The position numbers and the translations under genes are program-made. This document shows, piece after piece, positions 21,480-33,914 of a DNA stretch of 64,000 nucleotides. Each line of letters starts with the position of its first letter. The first letter of the stretch is position 1. The notes below the pieces were generated by a model. That model saw only the letters and a list, made by a program, of their open reading frames with translations. It was not told the DNA's origin and ran no database searches. This stretch comes from Proteles cristata cristata. Its lineage: Eukaryota; Chordata; Mammalia; Carnivora; Hyaenidae. The stretch covers positions 868,001-932,000 of the forward strand of contig JAESUZ010000990.1 of the NCBI GenBank assembly GCA_017311185.1, in the 5' to 3' direction.

Positions 21480-21684
21480 GGCCATTTGTTTATTTTTAAA
21501 GAGAGAGAGAAAGAGAGCATGTATGAGAGGGAACAAGGCAGAGAGAGAATTGAGAGAATCCCAAGCAGGCTCTGCACCATTAGTGTGGAGCCCAACACAG
21601 GGCTCGATCTCACCACTGTGAGATTGTGACCTGAGCCGAAATCAATAGTCAGACACTTAAGTGACTGAGCCAACCAGGTGCCCC
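21480..21684 (-). mobile_element. SINE, older type, in the L1
   Basis: The flanking copies are diverged (atgtattatattttaat about 21463-21479; gtatttatattttaat about 21689-21704). The body reads caagcaggctctgcaccat and the head gagccaaccaggtgcccc. Confidence 0.9.
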
Positions 21685-21744
21685 AAAAGTATTTATATTT
21701 TAATAACAAAAAACTAAACTAAATAGAGCCTAAGCTTCTTCATA

Positions 21745-21925
21745 GGTTACAATGTATGTACAGGGCACAGTTAGGACTTTATGTGCCTTATTTTAGCTGA
21801 CCCTTAGTTAAACCTGTGAGGTAACTGAGGTTTAGAGAAATTAGGTAAATTCCTCATCATCCTTATTAAGTGGTAGAATATGGGCACCAATCCACAGTTT
21901 CTCAACAACTCACTCCAAAAATCTT
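21745..21925 (-). repeat. MIR SINE relic
   Basis: Antisense MIR order: tgtacagggcacagttaggac, aaacctgtgaggtaactgagg, tagagaaattaggtaaattc, ttaagtggtagaatatggg. Confidence 0.75.
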
Positions 21926-22045
21926 AACTATACTTGTATATCTATCTGGTCTTTGAATGAAGTAAAGCAGAGAAGTACATTTGATTCACTTGGTTAGAAA
22001 CAGAATATATCAATTTACATTGTCTTAAAGGAAAAAAAAATCACA

Positions 22046-22253
22046 TTGGGGCACCTGGGTGGCTCAGTCATTAAATGGCTGACTTTGGCTCAGGTCATGA
22101 TCTCATGGTTCGCGGGTTCCAGCCACGTGTAGGGCTCTGTGCTGACAGCTCAGAGCCTGGAGCCTGTTTCAGATTCTGTGTCTCCCTCTCTCTCCGCCCC
22201 TCTCCCGTTCATGCTGTGTCTCTCTCTGTCTCAAAAATAAATAAACTATTTTT

Positions 22254-22290
<37 letters not shown>

Positions 22291-22310
22291 GCATTTAAAA
22301 AAATTAAAAA
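22046..22310 (+). mobile_element. SINE with (AAAT)n tail
   Basis: The head gcacctgggtggctcagtc, the body gctgacagctcagagcctgg and the tail tctcaaaaataaataaac lead into (AAAT)n at 22254-22290. The flanks share aaaaatcac (left) and aaaaatatcac (right). The ancestral body form is present. Confidence 0.94.
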
Positions 22311-22837
22311 AGAAAAATATCACTGGTTTTGAGTTTGAGTCACTATGTCAGGAAGTTTCTTCCAGCATATTTTTTATCCTAAAATAGTGTATTGAAAATA
22401 TATTTAAAATTGACCTAAATGCATTTCCATAATAACTTACTAAATTTCTTCTGAGCCAAAATATTTCTTAACATGCAGAATTTAAACAGAAACGATAGTA
22501 TGTTGGATGTGAATGTCTTATTTCTAACAGAATGTTCTATGAAAGGTATAATAAAATTAACTCTAACTTGACAATTTCCTCAGCAACAAAATTTCAATGA
22601 AAATAGCAAAATGGTTTAGTAGAGCGTGGTATGGCTTGATTAATAAAGTTAAAGTAAGCAAAAGCTATCAAATATCACACGCCAAAAAGAATAGCATTTT
22701 TTAGTATGCAATGAATGTCTTAATAAAATTTTAGTGCACAAAGTAATCCAACCAAGTCGAGAAGGTAGGAATAGTACAGATATTCATCTCTGATCATAAC
22801 TCAATAACCATAGAAAGGAATAGCAGAATGATTGCAA

Positions 22838-22838
<1 letters not shown>
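22311..22838. other. Unassigned sequence
   Basis: No gene or recognisable repeat is seen. Confidence 0.4.
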
Positions 22839-22872
<34 letters not shown>

Positions 22873-22875
22873 ATA
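22839..22875. repeat. (AAAT)n microsatellite
   Basis: About nine perfect AAAT units. No SINE body adjoins it, so it is either independent or the last trace of an A tail. Confidence 0.95.
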
Positions 22876-23476
22876 TTTTTAATTGACTTCAATCTCATAT
22901 GTAGATGTATTTATGTAATAAATCTCTTGAAATAGAAATAATAGGTAGAAAAGTACATGAATTTTGCATTTTGAGCCTTCCCAGAAGTTTAAAACTTAAA
23001 CACCCTCCAGCTAGATAGATACACTGATCAAATATTTTTTAACTTCACCAATATGAAAATTAAAAAAAAATCACTTGTTATTAATATAAAAATCCAGGCT
23101 ATAACTTTGCTTCAGAGCACTGTTGTATCTGTATACTGTAGGCTTTTTATCATAATTTAAACTTTAAAATAATAAAGTTTCCAGTTAAGAGTTAGGAATT
23201 ATTTGCAATTTATTTCTTGGGAACCTACCAAAAAAGTATTAGATATACGTCTAGTAAGTTTCCATGTGCTATGGTCCATAATCTTCACAACAATTTGATG
23301 AATCTCAAAGATATTAAGTAAATCTTCCATCATAGTTAATGTGTGGTCGACTATGACAAAAGTCCTAGAACTTTTTTTTCAAGATTCCATCTTTTTATTA
23401 TGATGTAATATCAACTGGTATTTTGGGCCTTTTTCATATACTTAACATGATTTAGAAGAATTCGTAGCCAATCATT
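22876..23476. other. Unassigned sequence
   Basis: No gene or recognisable repeat is seen. Confidence 0.4.
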
Positions 23477-23612
23477 TTTTATGTTATGTTATGTTATGTT
23501 ATGTTATGTTATGTTATGTTATGTTATGTTATGTTATGATGCTATGTCATGTTATGTTATGTGATGGTATGGTATGTTATGGTTTGGTATAGTGTGGTAT
23601 GGTATGGTAAAA
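23477..23612. repeat. Pentanucleotide array (ATGTT)n passing into (ATGGT)n
   Basis: Perfect ATGTT units run from 23481 to about 23537 (11 units). They are followed by degenerate units (gatgctatgtcatg) and then ggtat-type units to about 23610. Confidence 0.95.
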
Positions 23613-24289
23613 ATTTAATTCGGTAGGTGCCTGGTAAGTGAATTTCTTTACGCACATGTTTATTGTGAAAGAGAAACATGAAAACTACCCTTAATAAATG
23701 TCATCCAAATTGATATTTGCAATTACATTATTTTCTTCAACCAGGGTATTACTTAACATAAAAGGGAACTCCAAACTTTTATGGATATTAAATTGACATC
23801 AGAAATGGGTAAATGTTAGCACTGACTGTGTGACCAGATTCATGTGGCTGCCAGATTTTTCTGATTGTTTTATTTTTTATTGGAAAGTTATTTAAAAACA
23901 AAGTGTTACTGGGCTTTATTTGTTATTTATGTAATAGGAAGTTACATGAAAGATACCAGAATCAAACTTCAGTTTGGAGGTATCTCCCCCCATCCGCGCC
24001 ATTTTTATCTGGTTTTCTTATTTAACTCTTCGCTTTTTCCTTAAGGTACTTAATTAGCTGTAACAGAATCATCACTATTCAAATACTCTCAGAGGCCCTT
24101 GAATTTTTGTAGCAGAAAAGACAATACTATTTCACCGTGACAGGTTTAGCAGAGAATAATTTGAAATATATATTGTAGCCACCTTCCATTGGGGTGTGAA
24201 GTAGGGAATTTGTTCATCTTGTAAATGTATTTATTACAGGAAAACATTTTTTTTCATAAAAATAATTTCTAGACAGATCTAATCTGTTC
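23613..24289. other. Unassigned sequence
   Basis: No gene or recognisable repeat is seen. Confidence 0.4.
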
Positions 24290-27050
24290 AGAAAAAAGGA
24301 TGTCTTTTTCGACTAATTGCTGATTTGCACTGTGTTTAGTCTTCTATTCAATTTCCTCTTTAATAAATTGTCATTACCCCCAATATCCATGGTCAGGTCT
24401 CTCAATACATAAGATATCATCTGTCCCATGATTTTAATTTCCACATCTATGTGACTATATGTGTGTCAGAATTGAGCAAGGCTTTGGAATCTTTCCAAAG
24501 TTCTCAGAAGTCAAATTTCAGAAGATGGGAGTGAAAAATATAATCCGTGCCGCCAAACAACACGGAAGCTACATTGCAGTCTGTCTATACTCTATACTCT
24601 TCTTCTTCTTCTTTTTTTTTTTTAATTCAACTGTGGAAATTCTATACCTTTGTATACCTTGTGAAATGAATATCTGAATCCATTGCCAGGTATTCCTTCT
24701 GGAGAAGAGAAGACCTTGTGCAGAAGCTTCTCTCTCTCTCTTTTTTCTCTTTCTCTATAAGGAGACTTACTTGAAATCACAGTTTCTAGATAGAATACGA
24801 TATACTGATTTTCCACTTTGAAGATGAAAGATAGGACAAAAATGGGGATGAACATTATGATTTAGGAGCTTTAAAAGTCTGAACCCCTTTCATTCAGATG
24901 TGACTTTTCTTGGTTCCGCTGCCTCCTTCAGATTTATGTCTGCAGATTCACTCTGTTGCTTAATACTTACTTTTTTTTTTTACAGTTTGGCTTTGTAGCA
25001 TTTTCTTTGCTGTCTAGCATGAGGGATCTAATCAAGTGCTATTTTTCATGTGAATTGCTATACATGGGGATCAGATTCCCCTGTAGATTTTCCATTCAAA
25101 TTTTTAAATATTATCAGATTGCAAAGCTAAGGAATTAAGGTCATTTTCAAACTTAAATCTCCTATGGTTCAGTATAATAAATTGCTATAAATTTACTAGG
25201 TCAGATTTGAATTTAGAAAAAAAATATGGGTATAAAGCATCTCCAACTCAATTTTCCTAACTGGAAAAAAAAAAAGGGAATATTTAAAGGGACATGTCAA
25301 AGTTGAGAAATAAGCACAATCAAATATCAGAAAAAGTCATTAAGGTTTCTTAGTTAAAAGCTATATTTCTGTCTCTTTCTCTCATTTCCTGTGTAACCTT
25401 GTTTAAGTAATTTACCCTGTAGTTCAATCGCTTTATTGGCGATTGAGGAGGAAATATGTCTAAAGAGAAATACACCTAAAGAGGTTCTAGTATGTTTCAA
25501 CTACCAAAGAACATGAAATATCAGTTTATACCATCTATAATTTTATATGTTATTTTAAAATTTTAAATTACACTTAAATCCAGTTTTCTTTCAAAAATAA
25601 AAGACCATCTGTTTTTTGGAGTCACAATGACTGAATCTTCAAGTAAGAGAGGAGAATTAGAACTTGTACAGAATCATTTTTATTCTTTTCCTGGTCAGAT
25701 GTCAAAGAGATAATGTCACTCATGATGAGAATGAAAGAGAGAAGAATAAAGACAGAGAATGAATTGGGATACTGTATTTCCAATGGTTTCTGGGGAAAAG
25801 AAGTTAAAAGCTGTAACAAATCTTGGTTTGGGAGAAAGCGTCTTGTACAAAATAACAGGTTCAATTCTGAAATCACATCTCTGTCGTGCAAATACTTCAT
25901 TTCTTATGAGAAAAAAATTGTATTTCTGTTTTAGTCATGCGGAACATATTTGTTATTTCAAAGTCTTCATTATATGTTGATCATCTGACCACATTTCCAA
26001 AAACAGAATTTAGAAAGATATTTCTTACCCAACAGTCTAATTAATCCAATTGACATATCCATGTTAAAATACTGAGGGTAGAATATTTAGAGCAGAAAAA
26101 CGCAATATTAATCTAAAGGATTTACATAATCTTGGGCACAGATGCCGGATTTAAAACAACATCACCTTTCATAATTGAAAGCAAGGTACCTTTACAAAGA
26201 ATCGTTTATTAAAACCAAAGTACTATTTCAATAAAGTATTAAGATTGCTGCATCGAATGCCCTGTGGGCAGCACTCTGAAATAATGGTGAATTGCTATTC
26301 TAATCCACAATGGAACATTTTAATAAGTGTGATAAATGACTCGCAGAGAGCTTCAGATTTCAATGTCAGTGGAATTAGAATCAGGCAAAGGCTGGCCCTG
26401 GGTGATGGATGTAGATTTTTGTGGTAAACACTTTGCAATGTCAGGACAATTCCAGCTTACAGAACACTCAGAGAGGTTAAATCCCTGTCCATTTGTCAAC
26501 TTGCTGTCTGAGGGTAAAATTGTAGACAGAAAACTAGTCCTACTTTAACTAGTAATATACTTCTTTATATGCTATAATTCTTCAAAAGGATACAAAGCAA
26601 ATAAATTAAAAGATACAATGAATAAAGGTAAATCACTTAACAGGTAGAGACATAGCCTTGGTAATATTATGGATTGGAAAGATACATTCTGAACAACTGG
26701 ACTGATACCCTTGGTATTTTTTCTCTTTCTCTTTTTCTAAAATATATTATTTCTTTAGGTCTTCAAGCTTCATGGCAATATAAATGAGGATATAAATGTA
26801 TATGTGATACTTCTTTTTAAAAAAATTTTTTCTCAACGAATACAAATCATGTTTATACAGACAAAATTTTCCTTGATCATTGTAACTTGAAACATAGATT
26901 CAGAGGAAGATTATGAAATTTTAAAACATTTATGATATTACACATAATAGTGCATTGTTGTACTTTAGTGGTTAAATAAAAGACAAACCTGATCTACGTA
27001 CATTATTATCTTCAATGGTTGTCTTGAATATTATTTAATTTTTAAAATTA
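24290..27050. other. Repeat-poor stretch, candidate conserved noncoding DNA
   Basis: Over about 2.7 kb I recognise only a T run (24610-24622), a CT-rich run (24729-24757) and a possible MIR (25375-25445, gtgtaaccttgtttaagtaa). The parts at 24460-24600 and 26225-26545 are the least AT-biased. Short frames on both strands show no domains. Conservation cannot be tested here. Confidence 0.4.
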
Positions 27051-27055
27051 ATTTT

Positions 27056-27276
27056 ATTGTTTATTTATTATTATTTTTAAATTTATTTTTGAGAGACAGA
27101 AAGAGACCGAATCCAAGCAGGGGAGGAGCAGAGAGAGAATGAGACATAGAATCTGAAGCAGATTCCAGGCTGTGAGCTGTCAGCACAGAGCCCAGTGTGG
27201 GGCTGCAACTCACAAACCATGAGATCACGACCTGAGCTGAAGTCAGTGGCTTAACTGACTGAGCCACCCATATGTC
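27056..27276 (-). mobile_element. SINE, older type
   Basis: Tail, a GA-rich part, gctgtgagctgtcagcacag and the head gactgagccaccca are present. The last head bases are mutated (tatgtctg). Confidence 0.9.
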
Positions 27277-27344
27277 TGTTTTGCATATTATTTTAAATGT
27301 TCTTTAGCAGACAAGCATTTGATTTGTGCTTCAAGTATTTTCTT

Positions 27345-28092
27345 TTAAAATTAAAAATAACTTTAGGTTTATGTTTGAGAGAGAGAGAGAAACAGTGTGA
27401 GTGGGGAAAGGGTAGAGAGAGGGAAATAGAGAATCCCAAGCAGGCTCTACGCTGTCAAATGTCACAAGCCATGAGTTCATGACCTGAGCTGAACTCAATA
27501 GTCAGTCTTTTTTTTCTCTTTTATAGTTTATTTTCAAGTTAGTTTCCATATAACACCCAGTGCTCATCCCAACAAGTGCCCTCCTCCATGCCCATCAACC
27601 CACTTCCCCTCTCTCCCTTCTCCATCAGCCCTCAGTTTGTTCTCAGTTTTCAGGAGTCTCTTATGGTTTGCTTCCTTCCCTCTCCCCAACTATTTTTCCC
27701 TTTCCCCTCCCCCATGGTCCTCTGTTAAGTTTCTCCTGTTTCATTTATGAATGAAAACATGTGGTATCTGTCCTTCTCTTCCTGACTTATTTCACTTAGC
27801 ATAACACCCTCAAATCGCATCCATGTTGCTACACATGGGCAGATTTCATTCTTTCTCATTGCCATGTAGTATTCCATTGCAGGTATAAACCATATCTTAT
27901 TGATCCATCATCCATTGATAGACACTTGGGCTCTTTCCATGATTTGGCTATTATTGAAAATGCTGCCGTGAACATTGGGGTACATGTTCCCCTATGCATT
28001 AGCACTCCTGTATCCCTTGGGTAAATTCTTAGCAGTGCTATTGCTGGGTCACAGAGTCAGACTCTTAAGTGAATGAGCCACCCAAGTGCCCT
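27345..28092 (-). mobile_element. SINE split by an L1
   Basis: The left part (27345-27508) runs from the tail through gacctgagctgaactcaatag. The head (gaatgagccacccaagtgccc) lies at 28069-28091. The pieces are separated by the L1 at 27513-28052. Together they make one SINE-length unit. Confidence 0.92.
27513..28052 (-). mobile_element. 5'-truncated L1 inserted in a SINE
   Basis: It starts with a T run and ttttatagtttattttcaag. The 3' UTR follows (cacccagtgctcatcccaac, ccctcctccatgcccatc) and then the end of ORF2 (gtagtattccattgcaggta, aatgctgccgtgaacattgg, ctattgctgggtcaca). The duplication is tagtcagtctt at 27500-27510 and gagtcagactctt at 28054-28066. Confidence 0.92.
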
Positions 28093-28099
28093 ATATGCT

Positions 28100-28453
28100 T
28101 CAAGTTTTCTAAACTAACCTTTGGTATGTAGCCTGTATTGCAGAAGTATCGTGCTAATATACACAAGTTACTTTGTCATCAATATCATAGATTTTCATGA
28201 AAGTTAACAACAAGATATCTAGAGGGCTGAAGCAAAAGTAGGGTCAATGGAGCTAAATATAAATGGTATTTTCTTCAATTTTCTTACTTGTAAAACCACA
28301 GACCTTCATAAATTGTAAAGACATTATAAGGAACAATACTTCATATTTATAAATAATAACCACTAAAACCATCAAAATAAAGTAAGTTTGAAATATTCTT
28401 TAATATATATTCAGTTTTCAAAGTGGTTTTTAGATGTTGTTGATTCACTAAGG
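28100..28453. other. Unassigned sequence
   Basis: No gene or recognisable repeat is seen. Confidence 0.4.
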
Positions 28454-28560
28454 CAGTGCTATCTAAACCTTAATATGCATAGAATCACCTGGGGATCTTA
28501 GTGAAATAAAGACTGTTACACAGCAGGTCTGCTCTGTGGAGCCTCAGGTGTAGAATTCCT
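28454..28560 (+). mobile_element. MER5-like hAT DNA transposon relic
   Basis: It begins with the MER5 terminus and the diagnostic phrase: cagtgctatctaaacc, then tgcatagaatcacctgggga. The right end is not recognisable. This is a nonautonomous element with no transposase. Confidence 0.7.
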
Positions 28561-28739
28561 CATAGGATTTCAAGTGTGTTGCTTCCGCTATGCAGGGAGT
28601 GTCTTGACAATCCATGACTTCATCCCTGGCATAATGTACAGGAGCACTTTTGAGGAGTGAAAAGCACTTTTTTATGCTGGTCATAATTACATGAAGAAAG
28701 CATATACTAAATGTTTGGCTCAATTAGTGTCCAAGGTGG

Positions 28740-28950
28740 GTGTCACAGCTGTGGGTTTTGACTATGCCATCAGATATGTAGGTTGGATATGTAGCTTCAT
28801 TCTTGACTAGCCATGGAATTCATGTCTATGAATTCTCACCTGTAAATCTGGAATACTATTAAGTTTCTCTATTTAGTATTTGCGATGTTTAAATAAGGCA
28901 AAGCATCTATAATACTTCCTGGCACATTATAAACCCTTATTAATTATTAT
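28740..28950 (+). repeat. MIR SINE relic
   Basis: MIR order: gtgggttttgactatgcca, cacctgtaaatctggaatac, gatgtttaaataaggcaaag, cttcctggcacattataaac, attaattattatg. Confidence 0.7.
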
Positions 28951-28984
28951 GTGTATTAAGAGGAAAAATTACCGAAGCCAGAAA

Positions 28985-29140
28985 ACTTGGACTTTAATTT
29001 CAGTTCTTTCATTTAAAAATTAAAGGCATCCTTAATCCTTTAAAACTACTTAAACTTTCTGTTCCCAATTTCCTCATTTGGGAAATGGAACATTTAGAGG
29101 TATTTCCAAGGACTGCTAAGATTTTTAAGATGATGCAGAG
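28985..29140 (+). repeat. MIR SINE relic
   Basis: cttggactttaatttcagttc is followed by tacttaaactttctgttccc and atttcctcatttgggaaatgg, as in a MIR central region. It is a second MIR in the same direction, just after the one at 28740. Confidence 0.65.
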
Positions 29141-31090
29141 AAAACTAAAATTTTAAGCCCTAAAATTTATGCAACTTGAAAGTATAATTGGTACTCCTCG
29201 AGTATTAAAGTCTTTCAAAGGACTGCTTAAATTCACCAAATATTTCATAGAGATTTAACAGCAAACAAGTAACTTGATATATTTTTAAATCTCACACTGT
29301 GGTCAGTTCTTCACGAAAATTTTGGCAAAGTGTGGGCAAATGAAAGCTGGTGAATTCTACACACATTGTATTACTGATTAGAAATGGAAATAAAAGCTGA
29401 AAAATACACAGTCTATCCTAGTCTTGAGTAATAATACATCGATGCTAGTAATAATCTACATCTCTTTGCGTGCTTATAAAAAAACCTCACATATTTTACT
29501 TGGAAGAAGAAAAGGAATCAATTTTGTCATACAAGAGCTCTGACAAAAGAGACACTCAGTAAATAGCTGTGGAGGAGTGAATTCAAAGTAAAAGTTTATT
29601 CCTATTCTATTTCTCTCTTGTTATGTGTCCTTAAAAGTATACTTAGTCTCCTTATTCCTTAGAGTCAATGTAACATGGGACTATCAATGTAGAACTTGCT
29701 CCTTGGAAACATAACAGTGAACTCTGAGAATTAATCAAAATGATGACAGGTAAGCGTTTTGAACTGCTTTTTAAAGAAAGGTTCCATAGAAACACAAAAC
29801 TCTCAAGGCGTAAAAGTGCTTTTGAAAGTGGAGAAAAAATAGCTTAGAGAGAGAGAGAGAGAGACAGGTTGGTAATGAGGAAAAGGAAGATCAGACAGGA
29901 GGGAGGTTAGAGAACAAGAGTTACGGCCTCTTCCATTTCACTGAAGTAGCACCAGGCAAGCACACGTCAGATCTCTTCTAGGTCCACTAACGAGTCTTGT
30001 ATTGCATTTTTATTAGTAACGTGGAAAGGGAATAATCACCAAATTAATTAAACACAAATAGGCAGGAGTTCTGGACACCCAGAACTTAATAACTAGAGAA
30101 CTAGAAATAACTTAATGAGAGTCAATTTCAAAGACTGAAAGTTAGTGCACCAAGGAAACACCCCAGTGGCAGAACTAAAATAATGTTATTCCAAAATTAA
30201 CAGTGTAATTGTAAATATCAGTGACAACATCTTAAAAAAAAATCAGAATACTGGGCAATACGAAAAGAATGCCCACAGCTTAAGATCATTTAATTTGGAA
30301 GTTAATGTGATTTCTATAATTCTAGGTATTTTTGTGTATTTCAGATGAAGTGGTCATGAGATATTTTATCAAGAGAAAGCTAGGTAGTTTATGGCCCAGT
30401 TCACTGAGCTATATGTAAATTGTGTGAGAAATGAAATTAAGAAAGTCAAATAATGTCTCCAGAAAAATGATAGAAAGCCTGCTTTCAATAAAGGCAGGTG
30501 GGCGGTTAACTAGTAACTATCTGAATCTTGTGTCCCTTCCTGGTTAATATTTCATGAATATACTATCAAAAGCAAGGATTATCATCCCGGCGTGTTTTTT
30601 TTTTTTTTTAATAACCTGACCTTTTCTCTAGAACACAATGAATAAAAAGAAAAGAAATTGTTCCCGAGTGTACAGAGTTTTTGGAGAGAAATATGATGAT
30701 ACCTAACAAAAACACAAATATATATACTTTTGACTATCCAAGTTTAATTCTAGGGATATCCCAAATAATTATTTACATAGGCTTGACAAATACAGATAAA
30801 TTATATTTCTTACAACATTATTTACAAGAGTGGTAAATAACCAATAACCACCTAAATGTACCTTAATAAGGACATGAGAGTATATCAGTAGTGTCGAATA
30901 GTGTGCAGCAAGCTAAAAATATGAGAGGACATTTATATTGCTAACTTGATGAATAATAAAGTGGGGGGAAAACTGCTAAAGATTCATAGATCTAAAATAA
31001 TCATGTTAGAATAGGGTTCAAGTGCATGTCTGTGTGTGTATGTGTCCTGTTTGTAGAAAAAGATCTGAAATGATAAACAAAAAAATTTTC
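29141..31090. other. Long unassigned stretch
   Basis: No gene is seen. Simple sequence: (GA)n at 29843-29863 and a T run at 30597-30609. No transposable element is recognised. Confidence 0.45.
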
Positions 31091-31308
31091 AGGGCACTCG
31101 AGTGACTTAGTCAGTGGAGCTCAGACTCTTGTTTTAGCCCAGGTCATGATCTCATGGTTCATAGGATTGAGCCTTACTTGGGGGCTCTGTGCTGACAGCC
31201 TGGAACCTTCTTGGGATTCTCTGTGTCTCCTTCTCTCTCTCTGTCCCTCCCCTGCTTGTGAATGTATGGGAGAGCATGTTTTGTCTCTCAAAAGAATACA
31301 AGCACATT
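31091..31308 (+). mobile_element. SINE, older type, diverged
   Basis: The head agggcactcgagtgacttag and the body gggctctgtgctgacagcc are present. The CT-rich part is followed by gtctctcaaaagaataca. The flanks are roughly alike (aaaaaattttc; aaaaacttttc). Confidence 0.85.
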
Positions 31309-32150
31309 AAAAACTTTTCTTTACTATAGTGATTCCTGGTGTGAATGATTGATGTAGGAAGAAAACAGGTAGTGGACAAAATAAAAATGCTATTTTTATT
31401 TTTTTACTTTATAGAGTTTTCTGTAAAGTATTTACAGATGTAAATTTTCTACACATCACTTGTATAATGAAAAATACGGATGATTAGAATGGTGAAATGT
31501 TTTGCTTGTCATTTTAAAGAACTATACTTGGTTACATGCTTGACATAAGTTGAAAATATTGCATATATTGACAGGTTTATCTAATTAGAATGAAGTGCAC
31601 ACATGAAACCCTGTTCTGGAACACTAAGTAGAAAAACTGTGAAACAATAACAAAAAGAAAATAATAAATGAATAAATAGGGAAGAAAATAACATTTTAAT
31701 TTTAATTGTTTTTAATAAGATAAAAACTTTGCCATTCATCCTCAACTGACATTATCAGATCACCCATGTCATTATTAAAAAAAAAAGTGATCCTTTCCAT
31801 TTCCGTCAATGTGTAAAATCCTGTATTTACCCCCATTATATCCCTTCTTTTAATATATAGATTTGGTGTTTGGGTGTAAGACGTTCAGTAGTTTTCTAAT
31901 AGACCTGAGCACAACCATCACTTGAAATCTCCTCACACCATTAATGACATTAATTGGAGTTTGTTCTCTGAAAAAACATGAACTAAGTGTGTGCTTAGTA
32001 TAAAATGTGAGAAGATTAAAGAGACTGCCCATAAAATGTAAAGTAGGAAATTCTGCTTTTTTGCCATAGACTTGGTCTTTGCAAAATAAATAGAGGTGGG
32101 AGATTATTTTATTTTGAAAGAAAATTATTGGGAAAAAAAGATAATAGTTA
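31309..32150. other. Unassigned sequence
   Basis: No repeat is recognised. A 102-codon minus-strand frame (31850-32158) has no recognisable domain and is not called. Confidence 0.4.
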
Positions 32151-32162
32151 ATATCCAAACTT

Positions 32163-32313
32163 ACCCTACTGGGGGAAGGGGCAGAAGGAGAGGGAAAGAG
32201 AGAATCCTAAGCAGGTTTCATGCTCAGCGTGAAGCCCAACACAGACCTGTATCTCATAACCCAGGGATTATGACCGGACTCTTACTCAATCGACCGAACC
32301 ACCCAGGCAGCCC
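32163..32313 (-). mobile_element. Short SINE without its A tail
   Basis: The duplication is atatccaaactt at 32151-32162 and atatcccaaattt at 32314-32326. The element starts inside the CT-rich part (complement) and keeps the head (accgaaccacccaggcagccc). It belongs to the ttcatgctcagcgtgaagccc subtype. Confidence 0.88.
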
Positions 32314-32326
32314 ATATCCCAAATTT

Positions 32327-33914
32327 TATAAAGAAATCAAAAAGCTCACATCTCTCGAACAGTGTACTATAAAAGCCTAAGCTTCTTGCTTGGCCTTCGT
32401 TTATCCATCCCTTTATCATGTCTAAGTGTCTCTTTCAATATATGTATGGGCTAGAATATGTTATTCTGTTAATGTGTTTTTTAGATTTCACAAATAAATA
32501 TTATAGTGTTTATGGAAAAAACAGTTTACTTTCCCACTGGTGAGTAATGTTTTCAGTGAAAACCCAGAATATAATGGTTATTGCATATTTATTCTATATT
32601 CCGTGTCTTCTTACTGGGATGTTCTTTCTGTAAAATCATCTTCCTCCATATAAAGTTCTTTTGTTTTTTAACATTCTCATGCATATTCTCTATCTCTGTC
32701 TCTCTCTGCCTCTCTCCTCCCTCTCTCCTTAACTCAGCCAATGATTTTCTAATGTTTCTCTCTCCATAAGCATTTGTCCTTTACGGAAAAAGTTTCACAT
32801 CTCCAGAGTAAAAAGTATAAAATTCCTAGCTAAATTTAACTGAAAAAGAAATATGATACTTATGATTCTCATTGAGATGACTATGATTAAAAATAAAGAG
32901 AAGACTTATAACATCATCAGTTTTGATAAAAAAAGTTTATTTTATTTTTTCTGACCACATTAATATAAATTAGGATCACACAGTTTAAAAAATATTTTGC
33001 AACTGTCTGTTATAAGATTGCATCCTCCCCTTTGAATAGTCAATCACTTATCATGCTCATCAAATTTGTTTATACTAGATAAGCATGAACAAAAACAATT
33101 GAGAGTTAGGACTTGTTATTCTGATATACATTCCATAAAAATATGTGTATGTTTATCATATAATATCTGAATGCGACTAAAAAAGGAAATTAATAATAAC
33201 TAGTGTGAATAAAATAGTAAGGATGTCCAGATTGTTTATATGACATTGAGCACTCAATATGTAAATTCTCTTAAATTACCTAGAATATTAATTTATGGGT
33301 TCTTTCTGAAGTTGTATTGTTGATTTCTTTTGTACTGGTCACTTGTGAATTCCTTCATGAGTTTGAATAAATATTCTAAATACTTCTGTGATTTTAGTTT
33401 CATTCTTTGCATTTCTAAAAACTAATAAATGCCTAATTTAAAATTGCATATGTTTCTGATGAGAGCTGCTACTATATACGTTTTTCATAGTATGTAGATG
33501 AAATATATGATGATTATATTAAATACTAGATAATGTTTGTTTAAAAAAGTTCAAGTTTTATGAGTTTTGCCTTCAGAAACTCACCAGATTCTTAAGGCGA
33601 ATATCTGAGGAAAATTTCCTAAAGCTTCAGACATAGATAGAGGAAGTCATCCATTTGAAGTAAGCCTAGAGTTTTCTGTTCTCCTTAATAAACACCTGAG
33701 TCAATGGAAACTACCTTATCACAGTCTAGCTGACCTGGATATGGGAAGTATATAATTCTAGCCCCCAACTTGCCTATGTAACTCATCTAAGAGGAAAAAG
33801 TGCTGATAATTACTTGTGAACATTAGAGCCAAAGGGTACATATCTAATAAAAGACTGACCAAATCATAGGATTAAATAAAACTTCCCCCCACCCCAGCAT
33901 TTTACTAACACATG
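32327..33914. other. Long unassigned stretch
   Basis: No gene is seen. A CT-rich run lies at 32688-32730. The remainder is AT-rich with no recognised family. Confidence 0.45.

Noticed and set aside
23477..23612. Regular array considered as CRISPR-like
   Set aside because: Five-base units without spacers; a microsatellite in a mammalian genome.
24729..24757. CT-rich run considered as a SINE CT tail
   Set aside because: No SINE head or body is adjacent on either side.
25424..25446. 8-bp inverted repeat tcaatcgc/gcgattga
   Set aside because: Short, isolated and within a possible MIR relic; likely chance.
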